Below are positions 20,854-31,281 of a stretch of DNA of 64,000 nt, one piece after another. The position numbers and the translations under genes are program-made. Origin of the DNA: Ichthyophis bannanicus (taxonomy: Eukaryota > Chordata > Amphibia > Gymnophiona > Ichthyophiidae); assembly GCA_033557465.1 (NCBI GenBank), contig CM066033.1, positions 1,359,203,834-1,359,267,833 on the forward strand, written 5' to 3'. Under the pieces are notes generated by a model. The model saw only the letters and a program-made list of their open reading frames with translations, had not been told where the DNA came from and ran no database searches. The stretch's first letter is position 1, and the number at the start of each line of letters is the position of its first letter.

Positions 20854-22777
20854 CTTGCCCCTAGAGAACTTAACTTTTCTGGCTCTAGAACAACCAGAGC
20901 CCCTCACCATACCCGGAAGGTTAGCTCACTTTGCTCCCAGATGGGAGCAAATTACATCAGAGCAATGGACCCTCTCTATCATCAGAGAGGGTTACAAACT
21001 CCATTTTTCCGACCTTCCTCCTTATACTATGGTGAGGCAGTTCAATTCTCCCCCATCTCTCCTGGCCCTCTTGGGTCAGGAAGTCTCCTCCCTCCTTGCC
21101 CAGGGGGCAATAGAGGAGGTCCCTCTTCTTCAACAGGGGACGGGATTCTACTCCCCTTATTTTCTAATACCAAAGAAGACAGAGGGCTTCAGACCAATTC
21201 TGGATCTGAGAGAATTGAACAAATTTCTTTTCAAGGAGAAATTCAAAATGCTTTCTCTGGGCATTCTCCTTCCATACCTTCAGAGTCAGGATTGGCTTTG
21301 TTCTCTAGATCTAAAGGATGCGTATACACACATACTCATCCACCCATCCCACAGAAAATACCTTCGATTTCTGTTTCAGGGAAAACATTTCCAGTACAGA
21401 GTACTCCCCTTCGGTCTAGCCTCTGCTCCAAGAGTGTTCACCAAATGCATGGCAGTCGTAGCTGCCTTTCTAAGAGGCCTGGGAATTTTCATATTCCCAT
21501 ACCTGGACGACTGGCTCATCCGAGCTCCCTCTCAGTCCCAGGCCCAAATTTCCCTGGACCGCACAAGGCGTCTTCTGCAGTATCTAGGACTGGTAGTAAA
21601 CCTTCCCAAGTCTCAACTAATCCCTACTCAGTCTCTCGAGTTCATAGGGGCCCAGTTAGACACCATCACTGCAAGGGCCTACCTGCCTCAGGTCAGGGCC
21701 CAACGCCTGCTGAGTTTGGCCTTCCAAGCTCAGTCCAGCAGTCATTTGACAGCCCGGGAAATGCTGCGACTTTTGGGCCACATGGCCTCCACGGTACATG
21801 TGGTGCCCTACGCTCGTCTGCATATGAGAGCAGCTCAATGGACCTTGGCCACCCAGTGGACTCAAGCATCTGGAGCGCTCTCCGACCAAATACTCACCTC
21901 AAGCCGTCTATTTTGGTCCCTCCAATGGTGGACATCCACCAAGAATCTGTTGTTGGGGGCCCCCTTCCAACCTTTGTTGTCCCAAGCAACCCTCACAACA
22001 GATGCCTCCCAGACAGGTTGGGGAGCTCATCTTCAGAACCTCTCCACTCAGGGCACTTGGTCTCCACAGGAGGCCACCCTTCATATCAACCTCCTGGAAC
22101 TGCGAGCAATTTACCTTGCCCTCAAGGTCTTCTATACCCTCCTTGTCAACCTGACTGTCCTAGTTCAGACAGACAATCAGGTAGCCATGTTCTATATAAA
22201 CAAACAAGGAGGGACAGGCTCTCTGTCGCTTTGCAACGAAGCTCTCAGAATATGGGCCTTCGCCAGAGAGCATCAAATTCACCTTCTTGCAGTGTATCTT
22301 CCAGGAGTTCAAAACTCTCGTGCAGACAGACTCAGTCGAGTTCTGCTTCCACACGAATGGTCCCTACATATGGACCAGATACGCAGAATCTTTCAGGAAT
22401 GGGGGACCCCGGACATAGACCTCTTTGCAAGTCCGTGGAATGCCAAACTTCCCCGGTTCTGTTCCAGAACTCAGTGTCAGGGAGCTCAGGCCCACGATGC
22501 CTTCCTCCTGCATTGGGGTCAGGAATTCCTCTATGCCTTTCCACCCATTCCTCTAATATCCAAGACTCTGTTCAAGCTCCAGAGGGATCACGGGACTATG
22601 ATCCTCATAGCTCCCCGCTGGCCACGCCAGGTGTGGTTCCCTCTACTTCTGCATCTCTCCCAGGGATCCTCCCTGGACCTGGGAGCTGCGCCAGACCTTC
22701 TGTCTCAGGAGGAGGGGACTTTGTGGCACCCAAACCCCAAATCCCTACATCTCAGAGCTTGGTTACTGAAGGCCTAA
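20762..22777 (+). CDS. DIRS pol: reverse transcriptase, RNase H and methyltransferase-like region
   Basis: An open frame of 671 codons overlapping the end of gag by 92 bases. RT: KKTEGFRPILDLRELNKF, LDLKDAYTHILIHPSHRKYL, LPFGLASAPRVFTK and the catalytic FPYLDDWLI at about residues 243-250. RNase H: TTDASQTGWGAHL (about 411), TDNQVAMFYINKQGGT (about 469), LPGVQNSRADRLSR (about 513). The C-terminal part (DIDLFASPWNAKLPRFCS, YAFPPIPL, LIAPRWPRQVWFP) corresponds to the region called a Dam-like methyltransferase in DIRS elements; activity is not evident. It copies element RNA into DNA. No damage is seen. Confidence 0.9.
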   Translation: MLLNVSNLNRQGQSLRRLLRLSRLHPLRGFDLPLENLTFLALEQPEPLTIPGRLAHFAPRWEQITSEQWTLSIIREGYKLHFSDLPPYTMVRQFNSPPSLLALLGQEVSSLLAQGAIEEVPLLQQGTGFYSPYFLIPKKTEGFRPILDLRELNKFLFKEKFKMLSLGILLPYLQSQDWLCSLDLKDAYTHILIHPSHRKYLRFLFQGKHFQYRVLPFGLASAPRVFTKCMAVVAAFLRGLGIFIFPYLDDWLIRAPSQSQAQISLDRTRRLLQYLGLVVNLPKSQLIPTQSLEFIGAQLDTITARAYLPQVRAQRLLSLAFQAQSSSHLTAREMLRLLGHMASTVHVVPYARLHMRAAQWTLATQWTQASGALSDQILTSSRLFWSLQWWTSTKNLLLGAPFQPLLSQATLTTDASQTGWGAHLQNLSTQGTWSPQEATLHINLLELRAIYLALKVFYTLLVNLTVLVQTDNQVAMFYINKQGGTGSLSLCNEALRIWAFAREHQIHLLAVYLPGVQNSRADRLSRVLLPHEWSLHMDQIRRIFQEWGTPDIDLFASPWNAKLPRFCSRTQCQGAQAHDAFLLHWGQEFLYAFPPIPLISKTLFKLQRDHGTMILIAPRWPRQVWFPLLLHLSQGSSLDLGAAPDLLSQEEGTLWHPNPKSLHLRAWLLKA

Positions 22778-23814
22778 GTCTTCAAGACTTTAATCTTTCT
22801 CAACCTGTGACAGATATCCTTCATGCCTCTAGGAAACCTTCCACGAGGCGTTCTTATGCTTTCAAATGGAAACGTTTTTCCATTTGCTGTGCTCAGCAGG
22901 GTCTTGACCCTCTAGCACTTCCTTTGAATTCCCTCTTGGACTATCTCCTGCATCTTTCAAATGCAGGCCTTAAGACGAATTCAGTAAGGGTCCATTTGAG
23001 TGCTATTGCAGCATCCTTAAAACCTATAAATGGACAACCTGTCTCCTCTCATCCTCTTGTTTCACGTTTCATGAGAGGCCTGACTCTAACTAAACCTCCC
23101 ATCCGACCTCCTCCGGTAGCATGGGATTTGAACCTAGTTCTAGGTCAGCTTATGAAGCCACCTTTTGAGCCTTTGGACTCTACCTCCTTCAAATTTCTTT
23201 CCTGGAAGGTTGTTTTCCTTATTGCAGTCACTTCGGCTCGCCGCATCAGTGAACTGCAGGCTTTAGTGGCTCATCCACCTTATACTAGGTTTCATCATGA
23301 TAAGGTGGTCCTTAGGACGAATCCCCACTTTATGCCCAAAGTGGTCTCGCCCTTTCATCTTAATCAAGAGGTATATCTACCTGTCTTTTTCCCGGCTCCT
23401 CATGCATCCAGTGCAGAGAGGAACCTTCATACTCTGGATTGTAAAAGAGCTCTTGCCTTTTACCTCAACAGGACTCAACCACATCGAAAGTCTTCCCAAC
23501 TTTTCGTGGCTTTTGATCCTTCTCATTTGGGACTTCCAGTCACCAAGCGTACACTTTCCAATTGGATCGCTCAGTGTATTTCTTTTGCTTACCAGAGTAA
23601 GAACATTTCTATGGAGGGCCATGTCACAGCTCACAATGTGAGGGCCATGGCCACTTCTATGGCTCATCTTCACTCTGTGTCCATAGATCAGATCTGTCGA
23701 GCAGCCACTTGGGCCTCGGTTCATACCTTCACAGCCCATTACTGCTTGGACAAGGACTCCCGCCGGGATGCCTTGTTTGGTCAGGCTGTCCTCAAACACC
23801 TGTTCCATACTTAA
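20941..23814 (+). CDS. DIRS tyrosine recombinase (long open frame overlapping pol)
   Basis: The catalytic part is about 22760-23814, with a core-binding domain (RKPSTRRSYAFKWKRFSI, GLKTNSVRVHLSAIAASL) and a catalytic domain: Arg at 23239-23241 (SARRISELQAL), HNVR at 23632-23643, and nucleophile Tyr at 23740-23742 (TAHYCLDKDSRRD). It integrates the circular DNA without cutting duplications. The frame is open much further upstream, overlapping pol for over 600 codons as a Pro/Ser-rich sequence of unknown value. It is in the same frame as the end of gag, separated from it only by the TGA at 20851-20853. The true start is unknown; the first Met is used here. Confidence 0.85.
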   Translation: MGANYIRAMDPLYHQRGLQTPFFRPSSLYYGEAVQFSPISPGPLGSGSLLPPCPGGNRGGPSSSTGDGILLPLFSNTKEDRGLQTNSGSERIEQISFQGEIQNAFSGHSPSIPSESGLALFSRSKGCVYTHTHPPIPQKIPSISVSGKTFPVQSTPLRSSLCSKSVHQMHGSRSCLSKRPGNFHIPIPGRLAHPSSLSVPGPNFPGPHKASSAVSRTGSKPSQVSTNPYSVSRVHRGPVRHHHCKGLPASGQGPTPAEFGLPSSVQQSFDSPGNAATFGPHGLHGTCGALRSSAYESSSMDLGHPVDSSIWSALRPNTHLKPSILVPPMVDIHQESVVGGPLPTFVVPSNPHNRCLPDRLGSSSSEPLHSGHLVSTGGHPSYQPPGTASNLPCPQGLLYPPCQPDCPSSDRQSGSHVLYKQTRRDRLSVALQRSSQNMGLRQRASNSPSCSVSSRSSKLSCRQTQSSSASTRMVPTYGPDTQNLSGMGDPGHRPLCKSVECQTSPVLFQNSVSGSSGPRCLPPALGSGIPLCLSTHSSNIQDSVQAPEGSRDYDPHSSPLATPGVVPSTSASLPGILPGPGSCARPSVSGGGDFVAPKPQIPTSQSLVTEGLSLQDFNLSQPVTDILHASRKPSTRRSYAFKWKRFSICCAQQGLDPLALPLNSLLDYLLHLSNAGLKTNSVRVHLSAIAASLKPINGQPVSSHPLVSRFMRGLTLTKPPIRPPPVAWDLNLVLGQLMKPPFEPLDSTSFKFLSWKVVFLIAVTSARRISELQALVAHPPYTRFHHDKVVLRTNPHFMPKVVSPFHLNQEVYLPVFFPAPHASSAERNLHTLDCKRALAFYLNRTQPHRKSSQLFVAFDPSHLGLPVTKRTLSNWIAQCISFAYQSKNISMEGHVTAHNVRAMATSMAHLHSVSIDQICRAATWASVHTFTAHYCLDKDSRRDALFGQAVLKHLFHT

Positions 23815-23913
23815 ACAACTCCTGCCCACCTTCCCTGGATGGATGCCTGAGATCCATGCGAAGATGGTTTACCCTTGGAGGGGGATCTCCCAGGCATCTT
23901 AGCTAGGGAGTCC

Positions 23914-24010
23914 CCATATGTGATGACGTATTCCTGCTTGTTCCTGGAGATAGCACAGTTACTTACCTGTAACAGGTGATCTCTGGGAACAGCAGGAATT
24001 AGTCATCACA
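23914..24010 (+). repeat. DIRS-a copy 3 internal complementary region
   Basis: First half (tgatgacgtattcctgcttg, to ctggaga) is the exact complement of the left end at 18661-18690. Second half (agcacagttacttacctgta onward) is the exact complement of the right end 24217-24275. It records both termini side by side, as in a circle junction. Confidence 0.92.
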
Positions 24011-24088
24011 ACCCACCCACCTCCCCTAGGAGTTGTATCTCTATCTATCTTCCTGTCCTCTCTCTCTATTGTCTCAGCTTTAAACTCG

Positions 24089-24275
24089 AACTGACGAGAG
24101 CTGCTCAGGAAGGCGGGAAGGCAGCGCGCATGTGCAGTGGGAGGCCCCAAAAGCTTTTAATCTGAAAAGCTGGGGAGCTTTCCCGCGCGGGCTCCGTCGG
24201 TACCGACGTACCCATATGTGATGACTAATTCCTGCTGTTCCCAGAGATCACCTGTTACAGGTAAGTAACTGTGCT
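24089..24275 (+). repeat. DIRS-a copy 3 right inverted terminal repeat
   Basis: Inverse complement of the left repeat up to about 24245, followed by a right-end extension (cacctgttacaggtaagtaa) found only here and, inverted, in the internal complementary region. Confidence 0.9.
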
Positions 24276-24731
24276 TATTCAGCTTTATGTACATTGGGTA
24301 CCACATATATGATGATCCCCTGGTTGATGAGAGATTGCATGGTGCAGAGAGCTTTTGGCTTTCAGAATGAGTCCAATCTCTGGAGGCTTGAGTGGCAGAT
24401 GGAGGTATATAGAAGAGTCTACAGGGACATGCATTGCCAGACCGGAGGTGGGACTTAAGTGCTGCCTTGGAAAAGAGATGTCACCTGGAAAGGAGAGCAT
24501 CACCTTGGTGTGGCAAGAAACTATCCTGTAGCCAGGAACTGTTCCCCAGGGGATGCAATATCCCCTTCTTCAGAGGCTTCTGCCCAGGAGGGAAGGGGTA
24601 GGACAGCATATGTAGGTGGCTGGTGGGTGTGAGGATAGCTTGGGCACTTGCCTGCCTGGTGCAAAGAACAAAACCTCAAATGTCACCTAGATATGATTCT
24701 AGGCAATGTTGGGGAGGAGCTAGCTGTCTCT
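24276..24731 (+). pseudogene. CR1-alpha ORF1 fragment (N-terminal and middle part)
   Basis: Matches the ORF1 region of the - strand copy (63400-63780) and, from about 24605, the + copy start (GGREDRLVTCLPGAKV region). Many substitutions and indels prevent a frame. Split from its continuation at 26637 by the L2 at 24732-26636; the bases tcttg at both joints are a likely 5-base target duplication. Confidence 0.8.
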
Positions 24732-26636
24732 TGCCTCTGACCCTCACCATCTCTTTACTACTGTCAACTATCTCCTCAAGATGCCTCCACCTCCGACCCC
24801 TCCCTCCCTTTCTGCCCAAACCCTGACTTACTATTTCCATGACACAATCCACAAGATCACCCTCCAATACCCCACAAAGTCAGCTACTTCCCCTCCTCTC
24901 CCCCTCCACTCCCTACTTTCCCCCTCTACCTCTGCTACCCTTTCTTTTCTATGATCTCTGAGGAGGAAACCACACACCACCTTTCCTCCTCGAAACTCAT
25001 TACCTGCTCCTCTGAACCCGCCTCCTAAGCCAAATCTCCTCTACTGTTGTCCTTTCCATCTCATATTTTTGAACTATCACTCTCCACTGCAACTGTCCCT
25101 GCAGCCTTCAAGCATGCTGTAGTTACACCTCTCCTAAAGAAACCCTCACTAGATCCTACCTGTCCTAACTATCGACCCATCTCCCTCCTCCCCTTTGTTT
25201 CTAAACTACTTGAACGTGTGGTTCACCACTGTTGCCTTGACTGTCTCTCCTCTCAAGTCCTCCTGGATCCTTTACAATCTGGCTTTCGTCCTTTACATTC
25301 TACTGAAATGGCTTTTGCCAAAGTCTCCAGTGACCTGTTCCTGGCAAATTCCAAGGGCCTTTACTCAATCCTCATCCTTCTTGACCTTTCTGCTGCTTTT
25401 GACACTGTGGACCACAACCTTCTCCTTGATACCTTGTTCTTGCTTGGTTTTAAATGCTCTGTATTATCCTGGTTCTCTTCTTATTTTTCTCATCGCTCTT
25501 TCAGTGTTAATTCTGTGGATCCTCATCTGCTGCTATCCTGCTCTCAGTTGGTGTACCCCAAGGATCTGTCTGGGGTCCACTCCTTTTCTCTCTCAATACC
25601 TAGTCTCTTGGTGCACTCACCTCTTCCCATGGCTTTCAGTACCATCGTTATGCTGATGACTTGCAGATCTACCATTTTACACCTGAATTCTTTCCGGCAA
25701 TCCAGGCCTGGATTTCTGCATGCCTTTCTGATGTTGATTCTTGGATGTCTCACTGCCGCTTGAAATTGAACATGGCCAAAACTGAACTGCTTATTTTTCC
25801 CCCTAAAACCTCCTCTCTCCTTCCTCCTTTCTCAGTCTCTTTGGGTATCTGTTTCCTTGGCTCGCAGCCTTGGTGTTGTCTTTGACTCCTCTCTCTTTGT
25901 CCACATTCATCTGATAGCTGAGACCTGCCATTTCTTTCTCTATAACTTCAACAAAATCTGCCTATTCCTTTCTGAACACACTACTAAGACACTTATCTAC
26001 TCTTTAGTCACTTCCATCTTGACTATTGTAACTTAATCCTTGCTGGTCTCCCTCTGAATCATCTCTCTCCCCTTCAATCTGTTCAACACTCTGCTGCACG
26101 GCTAATCTTCCACCAGCCGCGACATGCTCATATATTACCCCTCTTCTCAAGTAATTTCTTTGGCTCCCTATCCATTTCCGCATCCAGTTCAAACTTCTCC
26201 TGCTGACCTATAAGTTCATTCACTCTGCAGCTCCTCACTACCTTCCCTCATTTATCTCTACCTACAGCCTTCCTCAGGAACTCTGCTCTTCTGACAGATT
26301 GCTTCTATCAGTGCCCTTCTCTTCAGACTTTGCTCCTTTCACCTTCCTGCTCCTTATGCCTGGAACAAACTACCTGAGTCTATATCAGGCGCCTTATCTG
26401 GCCCTTTTCAAATCCAGGCTGAAAACTCACCTCTTTGCTGCTGTTTTCGGATCTTGACTCACCTGATCTCCTTTGCGTTTCCTTACCCTTCCCCCAGACA
26501 TATCCCGTGTCTACAGCTAATATGTTGTCTGTCTTGACTAGATTGTAAGCTTTGATGAGCAGGGACTGTCTCTTACATGTGTCTGTGCAGCACTGCGTAC
26601 GTCTTGTAGTGCTATACAAATGCTCAGTAGTAGTAG
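24732..26636 (+). mobile_element. L2 LINE copy 1, 5' truncated
   Basis: Carries RT and the typical L2 3' end (attgtaagctttgatgagca, gggactgtctcttacatg, then agtagtagt repeats). Inserted in CR1-alpha ORF1. Confidence 0.85.
25047..26460 (+). pseudogene. L2 ORF2: reverse transcriptase and C-terminal region, broken
   Basis: The first frame (25047-25763) gives [50 protein letters not shown] and [16 protein letters not shown] (RT motif A), then loses frame before the [10 protein letters not shown] region (YPKDLSG). The second frame (25661-25885) holds the end of motif C (LQIYHF) and [20 protein letters not shown]. Further pieces up to 26460 include the LHWLPI-like and PYAWNKLP-like C-terminus. Not functional. 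Confidence 0.8.
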
Positions 26637-27608
26637 TCTTGGTACATATGGACACCAACATCATAGGAAAGTGTGGGATGGAGGTTCTAGAAGCCAAATT
26701 TAGACTTTTAGGTAGAAGGCTGAAATACGGGACCTTCAGAAATGCTACCTGTTTCATGCACAGGACCCAAGAGGCAGGCAGAGCTCTGGAGTTTCAATGA
26801 ATGGATGAGATGATGGTCCTGGAAAGAACTTTTAGAATTGTTAGGAACTGGGCAACAGTCTGGGGAAGAGAGCCTTTTTCCGGAAGGATGAGCTTCACCT
26901 TAACCAGGGTGGAACCAGGCTGTTGACACCTAGCCCTTAAAAAGGAGAGAGAGAGCAGCTTTCAAACTAGATATTGGGAGAAGGCGATAGTTGCTCAGGA
27001 GCACATAGTTCAGAATAATGTATCTGAAATTTACTACCAAAAAAGGGAGGTTAGGGCATCTTAAGTTCCAGTAAAGGTAAAAGTAATAAAGGAACCTTTT
27101 AAGTAAAAAGCAGACAGAGTTGGAAGATTCCAATTTACCCTTGTCAACTGACAAGCAGATTATCAATATGAACAAAAAACATACGTTGAACTGTGTGGAT
27201 ACAACTGCTAGAAATAATTTTTTTTTAAAAGTAAAATGGGAAAGTTAGAATGTATAGCAGTGAATGAAGATGTCAATATAATGGGAATCTCAGAACTGAT
27301 GGAAAAAGCATAACTAATAGGCACTATGACAACAAAGTACAAATTATAAGGTAATGATAGGGTAGAACAAATTGGAGGGATGGTGCTGTATGTTACAAAG
27401 GGCATTGTGTTAAACACAAGGTTTTTTTGTAGAAAACAAAATGCAGTGTAGAATCTTTTAATGATAGAAATCCCATGTGCGAAGGGGATGGTAATAGTAG
27501 TGGGGGTTTACTACTGTCAACATGGTCAGAATGAACACAGATTATGAAATGCTAACAGAAATTACAGAAGTTAACAGAATTGGCAGCACCACAATAATGG
27601 ATGATTGT
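26637..27608 (+). pseudogene. CR1-alpha ORF1 C-terminus and start of ORF2
   Basis: Follows the + copy from 58510 on: esterase-like end of ORF1 (VHMDTNIIGKCGMEVLEAKF, DELHLNQGGTRL), then the intergenic part and the start of the endonuclease. The family normally has GTND and DGLHL motifs; here they are mutated. Ends at 27608 in the block matching IIMGDFN, where DIRS-a copy 4 is inserted. Confidence 0.8.
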
Positions 27609-27977
27609 CTGGGAACAAGCAGGAAGTCAGTCCTCACATATGGGTGATGTCGGCACTGACGGAGCCCTCTCAGAAGCATCCCCCCAGCTTTCAAAGAAAG
27701 CCTTTGGGAGGTGCCATCTTGCTCAGTGTCCTTTTTTCTGCGGAGCCCTTCAGACGTTTGTCTGGCTTGTCCCTGGAAAAAGTTGATTTTTATCTGAGTT
27801 TCACACGCGCCTCCGGTATCGCACTGGTACTCTTCCTGCCTGCCGACTTCATTGCCTCGGCATCGAGTTTGGTCCATTTTTGTAGTTTTCGTTCTTTTCC
27901 TGGCGTCTTTGCGCCTTTTTTCTCCCACTGGCAGCCCGGAGAGTCTTCGACCTCGCAGGGATACTTTTTCCCCCCAT

Positions 27978-29700
27978 AGCTACCAGTGGCTTTAAGAAGT
28001 GTGATCGGTGCTCTAAAATTATGTCTTGGACCAACACACATAACTGCTATCTCCGCTGTCTTGGGCCTGACCACGACCTGGCTGCCTGCGGTCTCTGGAA
28101 GAGGATGTCCAGTAAAGCCCTCAAGAGCTGCCAGCAGCAGCATGATAAGTTTTTCCCCGAGTCCCCGGTGCCTCCGAAGGCCAGGGCATTGTCTGAGGCC
28201 CTGACATCTCAGGCGGAACCCTCCGAATCCGAGCATCATCGTTGGTCCTCAGAAAGGGGGTCTCCCTCAAGGGACCCCAGGAAGAAGAAGAAACCCTCGA
28301 GGGCGGCATCCCTGGACTGCTCCGACCGCCCAGTTGCCCCCCCGGGGCCCGGTCCTGCAGTCCGAGATGCCCGTCAGAGAAGGAGCGGCTTGTGAAGGTC
28401 CCCCCGGAAGGATCCAACCGTGGACCACCCTCAGTCCCCAGACACTATCCTTGTCAACAATTCCCCTTCGGGGGAGCCGGCGTCGAGCCCGAGTCCCTCA
28501 GTGCCCGCGCCGAAGGCTGTGGAGCCTTCTGGCCTGGAGTCCAGAATGGCAGCTCTGGAGTGCAGTTTGTCTCTCTTCATGGACTAGCAGCGGGCACTGT
28601 GGTCTGATACGACCGGTTCATCTGCCCTGACCGGGCCCTCACTGTCCAAGACGTCCCTGGAGGCCGAGCCGATCCTCAAGGTCCTTAGGCCTCGAGTCGA
28701 TCCTTGGCCGAGGTCGTGATCTGAGTCCCGCTCGATGGAACTGTGGTCATCCCCAGCAAGTCGGGAATCCTGAGGCCCGCGGAGCAGCCCTCCTATGAGT
28801 CCCTCAATGGACTACTCCGAGTGGGAGACGGAGGATGAGGAGTCCCCCAATACCCGTCGCCATCGCAACGACCCATCTGACTCTCCCGTCTTGGAGCCTT
28901 GACAGCGGTCTCCTCCTGAGGATATGAGCTTCCTTGACTTTGTCAAGGACATGCCCAAGGCCCTGGCATTCCCGACGGAGTCGGAGGAGGATCCTCAGGC
29001 GGAAGAGTTGGAAATCCTCCTGTACGAGGTCCCTCCGCGGGAATCTCTCACGGTGCCCATCCCTACCATCCTGGAATGGCTGATTCTCTGAATGTGGGCG
29101 ACACCGGCTTTGGTGCCTGTGGTGAGCAAACGGCTTGACTTGATGTATTGCGTCCACTGGATCCCGGGCATAACTCCATGGTGGTGTAGTTGGCCATGCA
29201 TTGGCTGAAAAGTTAGAAGACGCACTCCTTGGTGTCCCCCGGCAGGGAGGCCCACACCTTGGATGCCCTCGGCAGAAAGTGCTACCAGGGCTCGATGCTC
29301 ATCAGCCGTATCCAGGCCTACCAGCTGTACATGGACATCTACCTGAGAGACCTGGCAAAGGAACTCGCCAGGTTCTCAGCTGGTCTCTCCAAGGAACCAC
29401 TTCAGTGGTTCAAGAACCTGGCCAAAGCTGTCCGTGAATGCTCCAAATTCATGTCTCAAGTGGCCTATGACAGGTTCGAGTTGGTGGCTCGAGTAGCAGC
29501 AGCTGGCATTGGAGCATGCTGCCAAGCTTGGCTACAGTTGTCTGACCTCGAGCAGTGGGTTCAGGACAAATTGATTGATGTTCCCTGCCAAGGAGAGAAC
29601 CTCTTTGGCAAACCTGACAAGGCTGCCGAGCTGGAGACAGAGTTCATGACGAGGACCAGGTTCTCCAAGAGGACCGCTGCCCCTCCCTGATGGAAGGGCT
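27978..29700 (+). pseudogene. DIRS gag-like ORF1, multiple stops
   Basis: Shows the DIRS gag Cys/His motif (KKCDRCSKIMSWTNTHNCYL then RCLGPDHDLAACG) and, after frame changes, the C-terminal part (LGRKCYQGSMLISRIQAYQL, WVQDKLIDVPCQGENLFGKP). The middle contains Lys-rich and Pro-rich segments as in copy 3. At least three frame changes or stops. Confidence 0.8.
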
Positions 29701-29772
29701 CGGGTAAAAAGTACCCACCTTATCAAGCCTCCCCAGCTCCCTAACCGGCTCAGCAGGCCAAGGGACATTGGT

Positions 29773-31245
29773 ATGGCCCACGTAAGCAGAAGGCTCCAAA
29801 ACCCCAGGCACTGGCTCTGGTCCAGCCAGCGGGGAGTTTTTGACTCCTTGAGCATAGCCTATCTAACCCAAGGAGATCAGCAGCCCACAGGAAGACATCT
29901 GACCCTCTATGCCCAGAGGTGGGTGACCATCACCACCGATTCCTGGGTACTTCATATAGTCAGGGAGGGTCACCTCCTCCACCTGATTCAAACACCTCCC
30001 CCCTTATTTCCCGGGAGAGTCCCTCGGTTCTTCCTTCCACCGGGATCACCTTCTGAAGGAGTTGGTAGGTCTTCTCGAGGACAAAGCGGTGGAACTGGTG
30101 CCCCACCACCTCAAGGGCAAGGGGTTCTACTCCAGGTACTTCCTCATGCCAAAAAGAACAGGGGACCTAAGGCCCATCCTTGACCTGTGCAACCTCAACA
30201 AATTCCTGGTGAGGGAGAAGTTCAAGATGCTTTCCATTGGAACATTGCTGCCCTACCTCCAGTAGGGAGACTGGCTATGTTCCTTAGACCTCAAGGATGC
30301 TTATACCCACATCCTCATCCACTCTAATCACAGGCAGTATCTGCGGTTCATAGTGGGGGACAGGCACTTTCAGTACAGGGTGCTCCCCTTTGGGCTAGCC
30401 TCAGCCCCAAGCATTTTCACAAAATGCAGGGCAGTCATGGCCACCTTCCTCTGGCTCCAAGGGATCTTCGTATTTCCCTACCTGGATGACTGTCTCATAA
30501 AGGGAGGCATGGCCTCAGAGGTGCAGCAGACCACTTCGCGCACCATCCAGGTTCTGCAGCACTTGGGGTTTGTCATAAACTACCCCATGTCTCACCTCCT
30601 ACCGACAGTCTCTGGCGTTCATTGGGGCAAAGTCGAAGGCCGCCTTGCCCAGGGACTGAGCAGACCGTCTCCGGACTCTGGCATGGGACATATAGTGCCA
30701 TCCCTTGGTGCCCGCTCGGCTTCTTCTGCACCTGCTCAGGCACATAGCCTCCACATGACAGCAGTGCAGTGGTGTCTCCGGGACCAGTGATCTTGGGCCA
30801 CGGACCGCCTTTATGACAGAGTTTCTGTGACTTGCCAACTGGTGCAATCTCTGGTCTGGTGGCAGTCTCCCCAGCATCTTGAGGCGGGAATGCCTTTTCA
30901 GTTCCTAAGCCCCTCAAGGATCCTCAACACAGATGCCTCCTTGCTCGGCTGGGGAGCCTACTGCGGAGATCTCTTCTCTCAGGGCAACTGGTCACCAGGC
31001 AAGAGTGCCCAGCAGATCAACCTCCTGGAGCTCTGAGCCATATACCTAGCCGTGAGGGTCTTTTGTCACCACCTGCATCACCAGCCGGTGCTGGTCCAGA
31101 TGGACAACCAAGTGGCGATGTTCTATGTGAACAAACGGGGGCACGGGGTTTCATACCCTTTGTCAGGAGGCCCTGGCTATCTGCTCATACACTGCCCACA
31201 GGAGGCTACCCTGTTGGATTGTGTTTCTGCCAGGTTAGGACAACC
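29773..31245 (+). pseudogene. DIRS pol first part: RT and RNase H, broken
   Basis: RT: KGKGFYSRYFLMPKRTGDLR, LDLKDAYTHILIHSNHRQYL, LPFGLASAPSIFTK, FPYLDDCLIKG (catalytic YLDD intact). RNase H: NTDASLLGWGAYC and MDNQVAMFYVNKRG. Stops at 30263-30265 (YLQ*GDW) and near 30788, plus frameshifts near 30060 and 31035. Continues after the LINE at 34531. Confidence 0.85.
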
Positions 31246-31281
31246 TTCTTATTATTAATATTTCTTATTAATATTTATTGA

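Larger units (their letters stand above)
18664..24275 (+). mobile_element. DIRS-a copy 3, near-intact tyrosine-recombinase retrotransposon
   Basis: A complete 5.6 kb DIRS structure: left inverted repeat (18664-18820), leader, gag, overlapping pol and recombinase frames, internal complementary region (23914-24010) and right inverted repeat (24089-24275). The inner 120-150 bases of the two inverted repeats appear identical, so insertion is recent. It sits in ORF1 of the CR1-alpha LINE: left flank gagatgggggc, right flank tattcagctttatgtac matches CR1-alpha with no duplication, as expected for this order. Confidence 0.93.

Noticed and set aside
28121..28607. Overlapping open frames on both strands in the DIRS-a copy 4 gag region
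   Set aside because: GC-rich low-complexity gag sequence lacks stops in several frames; only the frame with the Cys/His motif is meaningful.
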